Positions 59,401 to 64,000 of a DNA stretch of 64,000 bases are shown piece after piece. The DNA lies in the NCBI GenBank assembly GCA_036924085.1, contig JAVGWX010000013.1:56304336-56368335 (forward strand), given 5' to 3'. The notes beneath the pieces were generated by a model. It had not been told where the DNA came from, did no database searches, and was given only the letters and a program-made list of their open reading frames with translations. Both the position numbers and the translations under genes were made by a program. This DNA comes from Ariolimax columbianus. Its lineage: Eukaryota > Mollusca > Gastropoda > Stylommatophora > Arionidae. Positions within the stretch are counted from its first letter, which is position 1; every line of letters starts with the position of its first letter.

Positions 59401-62400
59401 AATCAGATTGTACTGGGAGACACAGTGCTACAAGAGGTAGATTCGTTCATTTATCTTGGTAGTAATACAGACAAGGTCGGAGGTACTGATAGAGGTAATC
59501 CAATTAAGAAAACAAAAGGCAGTAAGGGCTTTTATTACTTTGCAGAATTTGTGGAAATCTAAATAAATGAAGTCCCTCACAAAAATAAAGATCTTCAACT
59601 TCAAAGTCAAGTCTGTTCTATTGTATGGACCTATGACAAGGAGAACAAAGAAAAGTACAACTAAAAAGATCTTAGTTTTTATTATTGGATGCTTGCGCCA
59701 AAAGAGTGAAATGTTAGGAACTGTGGAAAAGAACCGAACAGATGCAAGTGGGAATAGAGGTAAAGAGGAAACAGGTCAATGGATAGGACACACATTACAG
59801 AAATCAGCTGATAGAATGGCAAGACAATCTCTGTTCTGTATTCCTCAAGACAAAAGAAGTAGCGGCAGACCTAAACACTCATGGAGAAGGAAAGTCGAGA
59901 CAAGCCTAAAAAATGGCAGGAATGACATGGGGAAAGCTGTAAATGATCGTACATGACAGAAAAACTTAAACCTGTGCTCCGTAAGGAGTTGAAGGATTTT
60001 GATTTATTTAATTAATATTAGCAAAATGGAAGATTTAAAAAGCAAGGATCTACCATTTTTGTATATTTATTTTAAAAAGTGACAAAAGAAAGAACATCAT
60101 TAAGACTTGATTATACAGCAAATATAGGGAGGAATCATTGTGTTTTTGATTATACAGCAAATATAGGGAGGAATCATTGTGTTTTTGATTATACAGCAAA
60201 TATAGGGAGGAATCATTGTGTTTTTGATTATACAGCAAATATAGGGAGGAATCATTGTGTTTTTGATTATACAGCAAATATAGGGAGGAATTATTGTGTT
60301 TTTGATTATACAGCAAATATAGGGAGGAATCATTGTGTTTTTGATTATACAGCAAATATAGGGAGGAATCATTGTGTTTTTGATTATACAGCAAATATAG
60401 GGAGGAATCATTGTGTTTTTGAGATGGACATTTCATACAAACATTTATAAGAAGAACTCAATTGGACTGTTCCAAAGTGATCCCTTCTCATCATCCAAAA
60501 TGACTGCATTCAACAACATACGTATGGTTGTTGAACGCAAGCTTAGGTCCATGCAAGATATCTGGATTCACAACAAGGTGTAGGAGATTCAAGGGTATGC
60601 TGATGCCAACGATTCAAGACAAATTATTTTATTATGTGCTGAAGGATGTCTATGGCTCTATATACCATCATTCATCTCCTGTTCTAAGTGCTGACAGCAC
60701 GGCACGATTGACCATCCATGTTCAGAGATTGGAACGCCAAGCGGATCATTTTGACGCCATGCTCAACTGTCCATGGATCATCAGCGCACATGACATAGCT
60801 AGCATACCACAGGCAAATATTAACCAGGGGCTTGACCTTGAGCCCACCAAAGCAGAGGTCAGGAAGACTATCAGCTGCTTAGGATCAGGTGGCAGGACAA
60901 AGGGCCTAACTCTGAAATTCTTAGCAAGACTAACATATTAAGCTTCCATATACTTCTGAAAATGGCTCAGCTACGATGACAGATCATGTTGTTTGAATGC
61001 CAAATAAATGCATCCCCATGCAGCTGTTATATGGTGAGCTCAATTTCTGAAAATATTATCACAAATTTCTTGTTTTATTCTGCTTTCACAGTAATTCTTA
61101 GTAATATTTTGGTTATGTGGCTCAGTATGTTAATGGTGCATTAATCTTAACATTTAATATCTTCTAGCTTACTCTGGCAAAGATACAAATATGGATTTTA
61201 GTAGCTCATTCAGAATGTATCCAAAGTTATGAATACATGTCATTAAATAATTATGTTATCCCCTCTATTCTAAAATCTCCAACAACCTGAATTTTTGTTC
61301 TTTCTATTGTTATATTATTAAGTTCTTGAACATTATTTTCTTTATATGATGTATAGCTAGCATTATCAAATTCTGTGTTTGTTGTCCACTGAATAACCTT
61401 TGAATACCTAATAACAAGGATCAGGTATTTTAATTTCAGAAATATTATGGCTGTTGTTCAGAGCATCCAGATTTACTCAATAACCACTGTGTACTACAAC
61501 AAATGACCACTCAAAAACTTACCCGGCTCATTTTAGAATGTCTGTTCATGCGACAAGCCTTTTTAATATCAACCTCTGTGGTATTTACACATCCTGGCTG
61601 AAATTCAAAAGTAAAGAGAAGTAATTGCAAACTAAAAAAATTGTAAAGAATTTAAATGTCAAAATGTAATACATATGCATAGTCCTGAAATTGTTCTGGA
61701 CAATGATATGAATATTGGTGAAAACTGCCCTTTTGGAGGGAAATAAGGCGGTATCATTTTGGTTGAGTCTGGACCAGTGATGTTTTTTCAGCCAGCAAAT
61801 TCTTAACAGCCACATTGTTCTCATCCAACCAGTCAAGGCTGCATGATTTGAGTACTCTGCAGTGGTAGCCAACATACTTTAGAATTACCAATTTATTCTT
61901 CAATGTATTCTATTTTGAACTTTATTTATCAGTTGACTGTTCAGATACCTGGAAAAACCTTATGTGTGGGAACTATTTGTCAGTTTGGAAATATAAAGCA
62001 GCTTCTTCGCTGGTTTCTGACCCTGATGACACCACATGTACTCTATGTAAAAGTTAAACTTTGACACAATGGTCTATGGTCTATCTAGCACTTGGGACAA
62101 CACATATAGCACCTGAGTGGCCCTCCCCCCGGTGTCTTTGTGTATGACAAAGACAAGAATAGCATCACTGTCCCACAGAGAGCATGTCGTAAGAAGCGGC
62201 TAACTCTGTGACATGACATAACACCAGCCATGGTTAGGTAGTTTCTTAAGAGCAGCATTGATAGCGCCTAACAGGCTGCGGGTCTACTTTGCTCTTGTGT
62301 TTTAGTCTATTAAAATGGACTTGCACATTGGTTAATCACCCTTCAAGAAGCTGGTTGTATACAGACTCTGCAGTCTTCTAGACCTGTATAAAGATGTTAA

Positions 62401-63530
62401 GTTAAGTTATATCCTTAGTCATTTGCATATCCCATCTGTCCATCCTTCTGGCGATGACAAGACTCAATGAGATGCCGCTGTTTACAGTGAGGGTATATCC
62501 ATGGCATTTGTTAAAGGCAAAACCTGGTGTTGGTGACAGAGAGATGGTGAACAACAGAGATGCTCAACAGTAGCACATTGCACTTGCACATGCCATGTAC
62601 CATAAGTACTTCTAAATAAAGGTCTACGCTGCAATTGTTCTACATACCCTCTTATATTCATGTGAGACCTGGACCGTCTACAGTCGCCATGCCAGGAAAT
62701 TAAACTCCCTTCACATGCATTGCTTGCGGAAACTACTAAAGATTAGATGGAAAGACAGACATGGTGCCAAATACAGATGTGTTAGCGCAATCTGGCATAT
62801 TGAGTATACACAGCATGATATGTGCAGCACAGCTGGGATGGGCTGGCCATGTAGTACGCATGTCGGATCAACGTCTAAGAAAAGAGCTGCTCTATGGTGA
62901 ACTCCAAAATGGCAATAGAACAAGCATAAGCAGCGGAAAAGGTACAAGGGCACACTTAAGAGATCACTGATTCAAGTGCAGCATTAACCTCGATAACTGG
63001 GAAAGAATCGCCACCAATCGCACAGACTGGCACAGATCTATTGCTGAGGGTGTTCAGAGACAAGAATAGATGAGGCTATCCAGAGACGAGCACTTCGTAA
63101 GTCAGCTCACATCAACCCTTCTTCAACCCCGGTAGAAGGTGGTGTCTATTTTCCCTGTACAAAGTGCAACAAACAATTGAAGGCTACGATTGACTTATTT
63201 AGCTAACTTCGAACTCATGCGAACAGCGCATGCTGACAAAGTGGTCCTCATCGATTATGATGGACGAACAGCAGAGAAGGAGCAGGATAATTCTGTTATC
63301 TCATGGAGAAGCACAGCTCCCCATCCATGGTAGATCTCAGCAGGAATAGCATTGGACTCAGAGGCCTTGGAACTGAACAATACAATGGGATATAATAAAA
63401 AATATGCACACTCAAGTTATTAAATAACAAAGAAACAAGTTTGCTCACCACAGGCCGATGAACATCCCAGAAAGCCCTTTCTTGACTGTCCAAAACCTTT
63501 CTTTCTAACTTGTCACGTTTTTTGTCAACC
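41275..63530 (-). CDS. R7-family RGS protein gene, 3' part (9 exons, 296 codons visible)
   Basis: The product is a GTPase-activating protein for Gi/o alpha subunits that works as an obligate dimer with Gbeta5 (family knowledge: RGS6, 7, 9, 11; EGL-10). Exons, 5' to 3': 63530-63449, 61597-61523, 58303-58217, 57212-57151, 55881-55768, 50811-50680, 47217-47143, 44929-44815, 41424-41275. Every acceptor is AG, every donor GT, and all phases agree, giving an uninterrupted frame of 296 residues and TAA. Visible parts: the conserved [21 protein letters not shown] segment, a linker, the GGL domain ([15 protein letters not shown] ... NPW), the complete RGS domain and a short tail. The DEP and DHEX exons are not in the window. 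The paralogue cannot be decided, because invertebrates often have one or two R7 genes, so no symbol is given. Introns contain most of the transposons listed between 41 and 63 kb. Confidence 0.93.
41500..42365 (-). pseudogene. RTE-like LINE remnant in last RGS intron (family G)
   Basis: The minus strand encodes [38 protein letters not shown] (pre-RT), then after a shift [20 protein letters not shown] and [20 protein letters not shown] (RT motifs 1-2). It stops before the catalytic FADD region, so both the 5' and 3' parts are missing or decayed. Confidence 0.75.
42366..43410. other. RGS intron sequence, unassigned
   Basis: There is a small 19-base duplication at about 43246-43285 (CTACAATCTAGTAGAGCAAA twice). 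Nothing else identified. Confidence 0.5.
43418..43530 (+). repeat. Dispersed repeat shared with 56500-56612
   Basis: ATGGCCACAGCATCATACTA to CACACATGTGGGGAGCC aligns without large gaps to 56501-56612. Translated, both give MATAS-YCC-MCSLM-V...R-HMWG-SCG, with cysteine pairs retained. It may be part of an unrecognised transposon's coding or leader sequence. The 14-bp minisatellite begins at its 3' edge. Confidence 0.7.
43513..43692. repeat. 14-bp minisatellite GTGGGGAGTTGGCT, about 13 copies
   Basis: Alternating variants GTGGGGAGTTGGCT, GTGGGGAGCCAGCT and GTGGAGAGTTGGCT repeat head to tail. Because three units are 42 bases, all three frames stay open and give Trp/Gly-rich artefact proteins. 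Confidence 0.95.
43706..43793. repeat. 29-bp tandem repeat, 3 copies
   Basis: The unit TTGTATTTAAGCTGGTCTAA followed by GATACACAA is repeated three times, almost exactly. Confidence 0.95.
43985..44385. repeat. About 18-bp minisatellite, about 21 copies
   Basis: GAACAGACTTACATTTCCT-like units (variants CAGTTCTTGA, CATTTCCTGA, CATTCCTACA) fill about 400 bases. The Phe/Lys/Cys-rich frame 44092-44313 (minus) is an artefact. Confidence 0.95.
44386..44814. other. RGS intron sequence, unassigned
   Basis: Nothing recognised before the donor of the exon at 44815. Confidence 0.5.
44815..44929 (-). CDS. RGS exon: middle of RGS domain
   Basis: Acceptor TTTTTTCAG, donor GTAAAT. After a split Ser codon the exon reads [20 protein letters not shown] and continues to [19 protein letters not shown] and the Asn of VNVD are RGS-family positions. 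In RGS4 the corresponding Asn (N128) contacts the Galpha switch region (family knowledge). It is 115 bases. Confidence 0.93.
44930..45435. other. RGS intron sequence, unassigned
   Basis: No repeat or coding match recognised. Confidence 0.5.
45440..45865 (-). pseudogene. RTE-like LINE 3' fragment (family K)
   Basis: The minus strand gives [20 protein letters not shown] and [17 protein letters not shown]. This matches the 'QRAMERSMLG-SLRDRIRNE' block common at RTE-like C-termini, followed by a stop-interrupted VQMGWPRGQHS-like 'AGHIAR' remnant. It is 5'-truncated. Confidence 0.7.
45866..46355. other. RGS intron sequence, unassigned
   Basis: Nothing recognised. Confidence 0.5.
46360..46915 (+). 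pseudogene. RTE-like LINE C-terminal fragment (family K)
   Basis: [20 protein letters not shown] is followed, after stops and shifts, by [20 protein letters not shown] and [17 protein letters not shown]. This is the order expected at the C-terminus of RTE-1-like proteins. 5'-truncated. Confidence 0.7.
47143..47217 (-). CDS. RGS exon: RGS domain helices after ENLKFW
   Basis: Acceptor ATTACCAG, donor GTAAGC. The exon reads (K)[19 protein letters not shown] followed by VHEIF(S). FWLA-DL is a core RGS motif. It is 75 bases, with both flanking codons split. Confidence 0.94.
47310..48105 (-). pseudogene. LINE remnant with (GAT)n tail, minus strand
   Basis: The plus strand shows ATCATCATCATCACCATCAG at 47310-47330, a simple-repeat 3' tail. 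The minus strand then gives broken text such as [18 protein letters not shown], with 'YLG'-region remnants near 47900. It resembles the RTE-like families but is too decayed to place. Confidence 0.5.
48376..48672 (+). mobile_element. Family D dispersed repeat
   Basis: CATAGCTGACCACGATCC, AGTGGCGGCCATAGAAAC, AAATTGGATGTGTCAGAC and CTACGACACAACAT match 2553-2865 in order and spacing. Confidence 0.75.
48673..49189. other. RGS intron sequence, unassigned
   Basis: Nothing recognised. The left end of the Tc1-type element may fall within it. Confidence 0.4.
49190..50310 (+). pseudogene. Tc1/mariner (IS630) family transposase, inactivated
   Basis: [20 protein letters not shown] is the N-terminal helix-turn-helix (49335 on), followed by [17 protein letters not shown] and [12 protein letters not shown]. 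After frame changes, [19 protein letters not shown], a [10 protein letters not shown] equivalent near 49885-49915 and [20 protein letters not shown] then [20 protein letters not shown] (to 50161) correspond to the second Asp and the Glu region of the DDE domain. The region around the first catalytic Asp (usually S-D-E-S-R-F) is missing between LRRTS and the MIWEG segment, so the element has an internal deletion as well as frameshifts. Terminal inverted repeats were not identified, so the limits are approximate. Confidence 0.85.
50311..50679. other. RGS intron sequence, unassigned
   Basis: Nothing recognised. Confidence 0.5.
50680..50811 (-). CDS. RGS exon: start of RGS domain
   Basis: Acceptor TATTTCACAG, donor GTGAGT. 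The exon encodes (M)[19 protein letters not shown] then [20 protein letters not shown] and GENL(K). RVKRW-FS, LL-DP-GR--F--FL and EFS-ENL are hallmark R7 RGS residues. The Glu-Asn pair corresponds to the Galpha-contacting E87/N88 of RGS4. It is 132 bases. Confidence 0.96.
50938..51308 (-). pseudogene. CR1-like LINE 3' end, 5'-truncated
   Basis: Plus-strand text TTTATACTGGTTTAGAAGAC, AGACTCTACAGAGTCTG, AGCTATGCGCATCCAATCTA and CCCTGCCTCCACTAC follows the copy at 8331 almost base for base. It ends near GACACCGTAGGCC. Confidence 0.85.
51309..51574. other. RGS intron sequence, probable retroelement scraps
   Basis: ACAAGTGATGGACGAACA near 51438-51455 resembles the family V 3' end (63258-63271). 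Otherwise unassigned. Confidence 0.35.
51575..52650 (-). pseudogene. I-like LINE 3' half with RNase H (family N)
   Basis: The minus strand gives, in order, an RNase H domain with [13 protein letters not shown] (Glu), [14 protein letters not shown] (Asp) and [20 protein letters not shown] (last Asp, near 52040). The C-terminal segment [20 protein letters not shown] and [17 protein letters not shown] (51688-51873) follows, a CCHC-like module typical of I/Nimb-type elements. The 3' end has GAA repeats (plus-strand TCTTCTTCTTC at about 51581-51592). The RNase H and C-terminal parts are in different frames. Confidence 0.75.
52787..53345 (-). pseudogene. LINE C-terminal fragment (family V)
   Basis: [51 protein letters not shown] and [20 protein letters not shown] form an open 164-codon minus frame (52787-53281) of a type common at non-LTR C-termini. 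Related to 62580-63290. Confidence 0.75.
53588..53697 (+). mobile_element. SINE-B tail, 5'-truncated copy
   Basis: CTAGTAAGTTGCAGGAAGTT, AAATACCTACTACGGTTAGC, TTCGGCTACCTAGCAACAG and TGAATACCAGGATTTCAAG match the last 110 bases of the full-length SINE-B. Only the 3' part is present. Confidence 0.85.
53740..53935 (-). pseudogene. Family N-type LINE scrap
   Basis: The plus-strand text CAACAGGTGATCCACTGTC, then GAGCTGTGCCACAGGTACAATGG (53842-53894) is parallel to AGCAGATGTTCAGTGGTC, then CCCTGTACCACAGGTGCATTC at 51730-51775, the cysteine-rich C-terminus. Decayed. Confidence 0.5.
54040..55312 (-). pseudogene. LINE fragment split by the family N insertion
   Basis: The upstream half (55312-55193, minus) reads [20 protein letters not shown] and [20 protein letters not shown]. 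The downstream half (54463-54040) continues [38 protein letters not shown] and [20 protein letters not shown]. The fragment at 25798-25996 has the two halves contiguous, which proves the split. Confidence 0.75.
54473..55183 (-). mobile_element. I-like LINE fragment (family N) with intact RNase H frame and 9-bp TSD
   Basis: The minus strand reads [20 protein letters not shown] (first Asp), [18 protein letters not shown] (Glu), [18 protein letters not shown] (Asp) and [20 protein letters not shown] (last Asp), a complete set of RNase H acidic residues. A C-terminal [14 protein letters not shown] and stop follow one frame away. The 170-codon frame is 54525-55037 and stays open upstream to about 55150. 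GCAGTAGTG occurs at 54464-54472 and 55184-55192 as target-site duplication. It is 5'-truncated, with no RT. Confidence 0.88.
55317..55760 (+). pseudogene. LINE 3' fragment (family W) abutting an RGS exon
   Basis: Forward frames give a [23 protein letters not shown] segment, [18 protein letters not shown] and an [18 protein letters not shown] end, followed by a noncoding tail with AAATAATAATAATC. Family W copies at 29646 and 59100 align. The tail ends within about 10 bases of the splice donor of exon 55768-55881. Confidence 0.7.
55768..55881 (-). CDS. RGS exon: second half of GGL domain to NPW linker
   Basis: Acceptor CTGCTCCAG, donor GTAAGA. After a split Cys codon the exon reads [20 protein letters not shown] then [17 protein letters not shown](M). 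The SNPW motif and the aromatic-rich segment are diagnostic of the Gbeta5-binding GGL region and following linker in R7 RGS proteins. It is 114 bases. Confidence 0.95.
55927..56370 (+). CDS. 147-codon open frame of unknown identity inside an RGS intron
   Basis: ATG at 55927, TAG at 56368-56370, no internal stop. The protein is cysteine- and histidine-containing ([34 protein letters not shown]) with no domain I recognise, no signal peptide and no repeats. It lies antisense to the RGS gene. The length is unusual for a chance frame in such AT-rich DNA. It could be a decayed transposon frame, a small intronic gene or chance. Confidence 0.3.
   Translation: MAAANNCHLKSKFTYLTCNLIDEQKDTFYHHLRINFSLYCTKDAQRYCNRFVFISNSTLRHQLQGHRLIIYKLGVNAIETAEHTAYLIVESFNFCPVQLDINNGDFEICLRLSERISSVFHLDLKIHPLLRMVKLSFCNRFFGGRSI
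56501..56612 (+). repeat. Dispersed repeat shared with 43418-43530
   Basis: ATGGCGACAGCATCAGACTA to CACACATGTGGGGAGGCAG; see 43418. This copy has only one or two degenerate versions of the 14-base motif at its edge, where the other has about 13. Confidence 0.7.
56613..57150. other. RGS intron sequence, unassigned
   Basis: A 101-codon minus frame (56631-56936) has no motif. Nothing else recognised. Confidence 0.45.
57151..57212 (-). CDS. RGS exon: first half of GGL domain
   Basis: Acceptor TGTATTACAG, donor GTAAGT. The exon reads [20 protein letters not shown] plus a split Cys codon, the basic amphipathic helix of a G-gamma-like domain. It is 62 bases. Confidence 0.93.
57299..57530 (+). mobile_element. 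SINE-E, tRNA-derived, with family D-like 3' part
   Basis: ACATGGGCTAGTGGTTAAGTG is an A-box-like head and GGGTTCGATTCCCATC a near-perfect B box. The 3' part, GAAGTTGGATGTACTGGGCT to GTGCAATGCATGCCGC, aligns with family D (GAAGTTGGATGGGACAGACC at 39160). It is therefore a tRNA head joined to a D-type body, and sits in an RGS intron. Confidence 0.8.
57590..58080 (+). pseudogene. RTE-like LINE fragment with RT catalytic motif (family K)
   Basis: [20 protein letters not shown] then [20 protein letters not shown] (FADD motif intact), [20 protein letters not shown] and a [19 protein letters not shown] 'YLG' region. It then breaks into another frame ending [17 protein letters not shown]. Both ends are truncated. 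Confidence 0.8.
58085..58195. repeat. Short degenerate tandem repeat (ACTTGTACATACTTGTACAC)
   Basis: CTTGTACA and CAGTTACACTTGTACA motifs repeat irregularly for about 110 bases, ending 20 bases from the donor of the next exon. Confidence 0.85.
58217..58303 (-). CDS. RGS exon: linker before GGL domain
   Basis: Acceptor ATCTTGCAG, donor GTACAA (weak beyond GT). It encodes [20 protein letters not shown] followed by TPADSMRHE, 29 codons in phase 0. The linker is poorly conserved in the family. The call rests on frame, phases, flanking signals and position. Confidence 0.82.
58420..58577 (-). mobile_element. SINE-A, minus strand, single-unit copy
   Basis: Minus strand: GGGGATGCAGTGGTTAGTTC head, CAATCAGGGTTCAGTC box, then ATATCACCCCTAGTGTGTCG and TTGGTGATAACAAATATGG, and GACCTAACACCACATTTCC as 3' end. 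It contains one copy of the sequence that is the array unit at 16515-18260. Confidence 0.8.
58620..58715 (-). pseudogene. Family N LINE 3' end
   Basis: The minus strand reads [12 protein letters not shown], matching [12 protein letters not shown] at the C-terminus of the 54473-55183 element. Confidence 0.6.
58716..58940 (+). pseudogene. LINE fragment (family W)
   Basis: [20 protein letters not shown] then [20 protein letters not shown] and [19 protein letters not shown]. Parallel to 55380-55460. Confidence 0.7.
58941..59990 (+). pseudogene. LINE remnant (family W) from RT core to 3' end
   Basis: From 59120 [20 protein letters not shown] (RT motif), a degraded [18 protein letters not shown] segment near 59260, a [19 protein letters not shown] 'YLG' block (59377-59562), KTRKSTTKK-like text and [20 protein letters not shown] near the end (59567-59956). 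Shifts are frequent. The first 150 bases are unassigned. Confidence 0.75.
60109..60420. repeat. 39-bp tandem repeat, 8 copies
   Basis: The unit GATTATACAGCAAATATAGG then GAGGAATCATTGTGTTTTT is repeated exactly eight times with one substitution (TTATT in the fifth copy). As 39 is a multiple of 3, at least three frames on the two strands stay open (for example [13 protein letters not shown] repeats). Confidence 0.98.
60485..61060 (+). pseudogene. Internally deleted LINE (family V)
   Basis: [17 protein letters not shown] and [14 protein letters not shown], then [35 protein letters not shown] and [15 protein letters not shown] represent the segment just before the RT domain. Within 60 bases the text switches to a [24 protein letters not shown] C-terminal block. 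The entire RT is missing. Confidence 0.7.
61061..61522. other. RGS intron sequence, unassigned
   Basis: Nothing recognised. Confidence 0.5.
61523..61597 (-). CDS. RGS exon: [13 protein letters not shown] segment
   Basis: Acceptor GAATTTCAG, donor GTAAGT. It reads [20 protein letters not shown] then SKMSR, 25 codons in phase 0. The [13 protein letters not shown] string is very strongly conserved in the R7 subfamily. Confidence 0.95.
61598..62246. other. RGS intron sequence, mostly unassigned
   Basis: The stretch 62100-62240 is G+C-richer and may be another SINE-like element, but no boxes or second copy were recognised. Confidence 0.4.
62247..62408 (+). mobile_element. SINE-C copy with CR1-like 3' tail
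   Basis: TTAAGAGCAGCATTGATAGC, GCCTAACAGGCTGCGGGTCT, TGTTTTAGTCTATTAAAATG and the tail GGTTGTATACAGACTCTGCA to AGATGTTAAGTTAAGTTA. It is more diverged than the copies at 10691 and 39267, with a small deletion in the palindrome. Confidence 0.78.
62580..63290 (+). pseudogene. LINE C-terminal fragment (family V)
   Basis: [21 protein letters not shown] segment, then [15 protein letters not shown], then after a shift [19 protein letters not shown] and [35 protein letters not shown] and a cysteine-containing [17 protein letters not shown] precede the terminal GTGGTCCTCATCGATTATG. The order matches family V at 52787-53345 but extends further 3'. Confidence 0.78.
63449..63530 (-). CDS. RGS exon: end of the DHEX region (most 5' exon in the window)
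   Basis: Acceptor CATTTTCAAG, donor GTGAGC. After a partial codon it reads [20 protein letters not shown] then WDVHRPV. The [11 protein letters not shown] string joins directly to [10 protein letters not shown] of the next exon, exactly as in RGS6/7. It is 82 bases; the first base completes a codon begun beyond base 64000. Confidence 0.94.
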
Positions 63531-63539
63531 CTTGAAAAT

Positions 63540-64000
63540 GTAGTACAGAAAAATAATGGAAAGGATGACATTATGAACAAGACTCACAGCTGAAAAATAT
63601 CTACATTAGTGGAAAAAAGAGTTCGCTTTTTAAACTAACATTAATATTTACTTTTGAAGTAAGCAAAATCAAGATTGCATTCCCCTTCCTTTCTTGATTA
63701 CTCCAGTTGGAGCACAGGGTCATCACTACAGTTCTTTGTAGAAAGCATGTTCAAAGTGTGCATCTGTTTTTTTTTTAGGTGGTTTCTGTGGCACTTTATT
63801 TTACATAATAATTTGCTAATATCATGCACAATCATATTTAATCCCATGCATGTTCACTATATGATAATGATGATATGGGAGATGCATGTTCACTATATGA
63901 TAATGATATGGGAGATGCATGTTCACTATATGATAGAAAATAAATAGAAAGTAATTAGCATGTCCTTTGCAAAACATTGCTTTAACAGCTACCAAATTAT
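63540..64000. other. RGS intron sequence with a short tandem repeat
   Basis: At about 63848-63935 the unit ATGCATGTTCACTATATGAT followed by AATGATATGGGAG occurs about 2.5 times. No further RGS exon was found before the window ends. Confidence 0.7.

Noticed and set aside
60079..60450. 13-residue repeat protein and possible CRISPR-like array
   Set aside because: Units are adjacent with no unique spacers, and the DNA is eukaryotic. The frames follow from the 39-base unit.

Overview
The window is animal nuclear DNA. It is AT-rich, mostly intronic or intergenic, and packed with decayed retroelements, SINEs, microsatellites and minisatellites. There are no operons or other prokaryotic features. 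The repeat mix (CR1-like and RTE-like LINEs, I-like LINEs with RNase H, tRNA-derived SINEs, a Tc1-type transposon) suggests an invertebrate. A mollusc, perhaps a gastropod, is my best guess, but it is an inference from repeat style only.

The one host gene I can support is on the minus strand from about 63530 down to 41275. It is the 3' part of an R7-family regulator of G-protein signalling (RGS6/7/9/11, EGL-10 type). Nine exons with matching phases give 296 residues: the segment after the DEP/DHEX region, a linker, the Gbeta5-binding GGL domain with its NPW motif, the full RGS domain and a short C-tail ending in TAA. The DEP/DHEX exons must lie beyond base 64000. The introns hold LINE remnants, SINEs, a dead Tc1-like transposon and several tandem arrays.

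From 1 to 41 kb I see no convincing host exon. This part is repeats separated by featureless AT-rich DNA: SINEs and minisatellites (0.4-2.9 kb); LINE remnants (4.4-7.7 kb); a CR1-like LINE with a nested SINE, followed by two SINEs (8.3-10.9 kb); a long AT-rich stretch (10.9-16 kb); an RTE-like LINE holding a SINE that contains a roughly 32-copy minisatellite (16.0-20 kb); a second quiet stretch (20-24 kb); and a nested LINE/SINE cluster (24-37.7 kb).

The most informative structures are these: (1) a SINE whose internal segment of about 55 bp has been amplified into a 1.75-kb array, while single-unit copies of the same SINE persist elsewhere in the window; (2) a SINE family whose last 55 or so bases, including a small palindrome and TTAAG repeats, match the 3' end of the local CR1-like LINE; (3) several nested insertions with readable target-site duplications, which give a relative order of insertion; (4) a 14-bp minisatellite that starts inside a dispersed repeat. 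Family labels (SINE-A to SINE-F, LINE families T, G, W, V, N, K) are local to this annotation.
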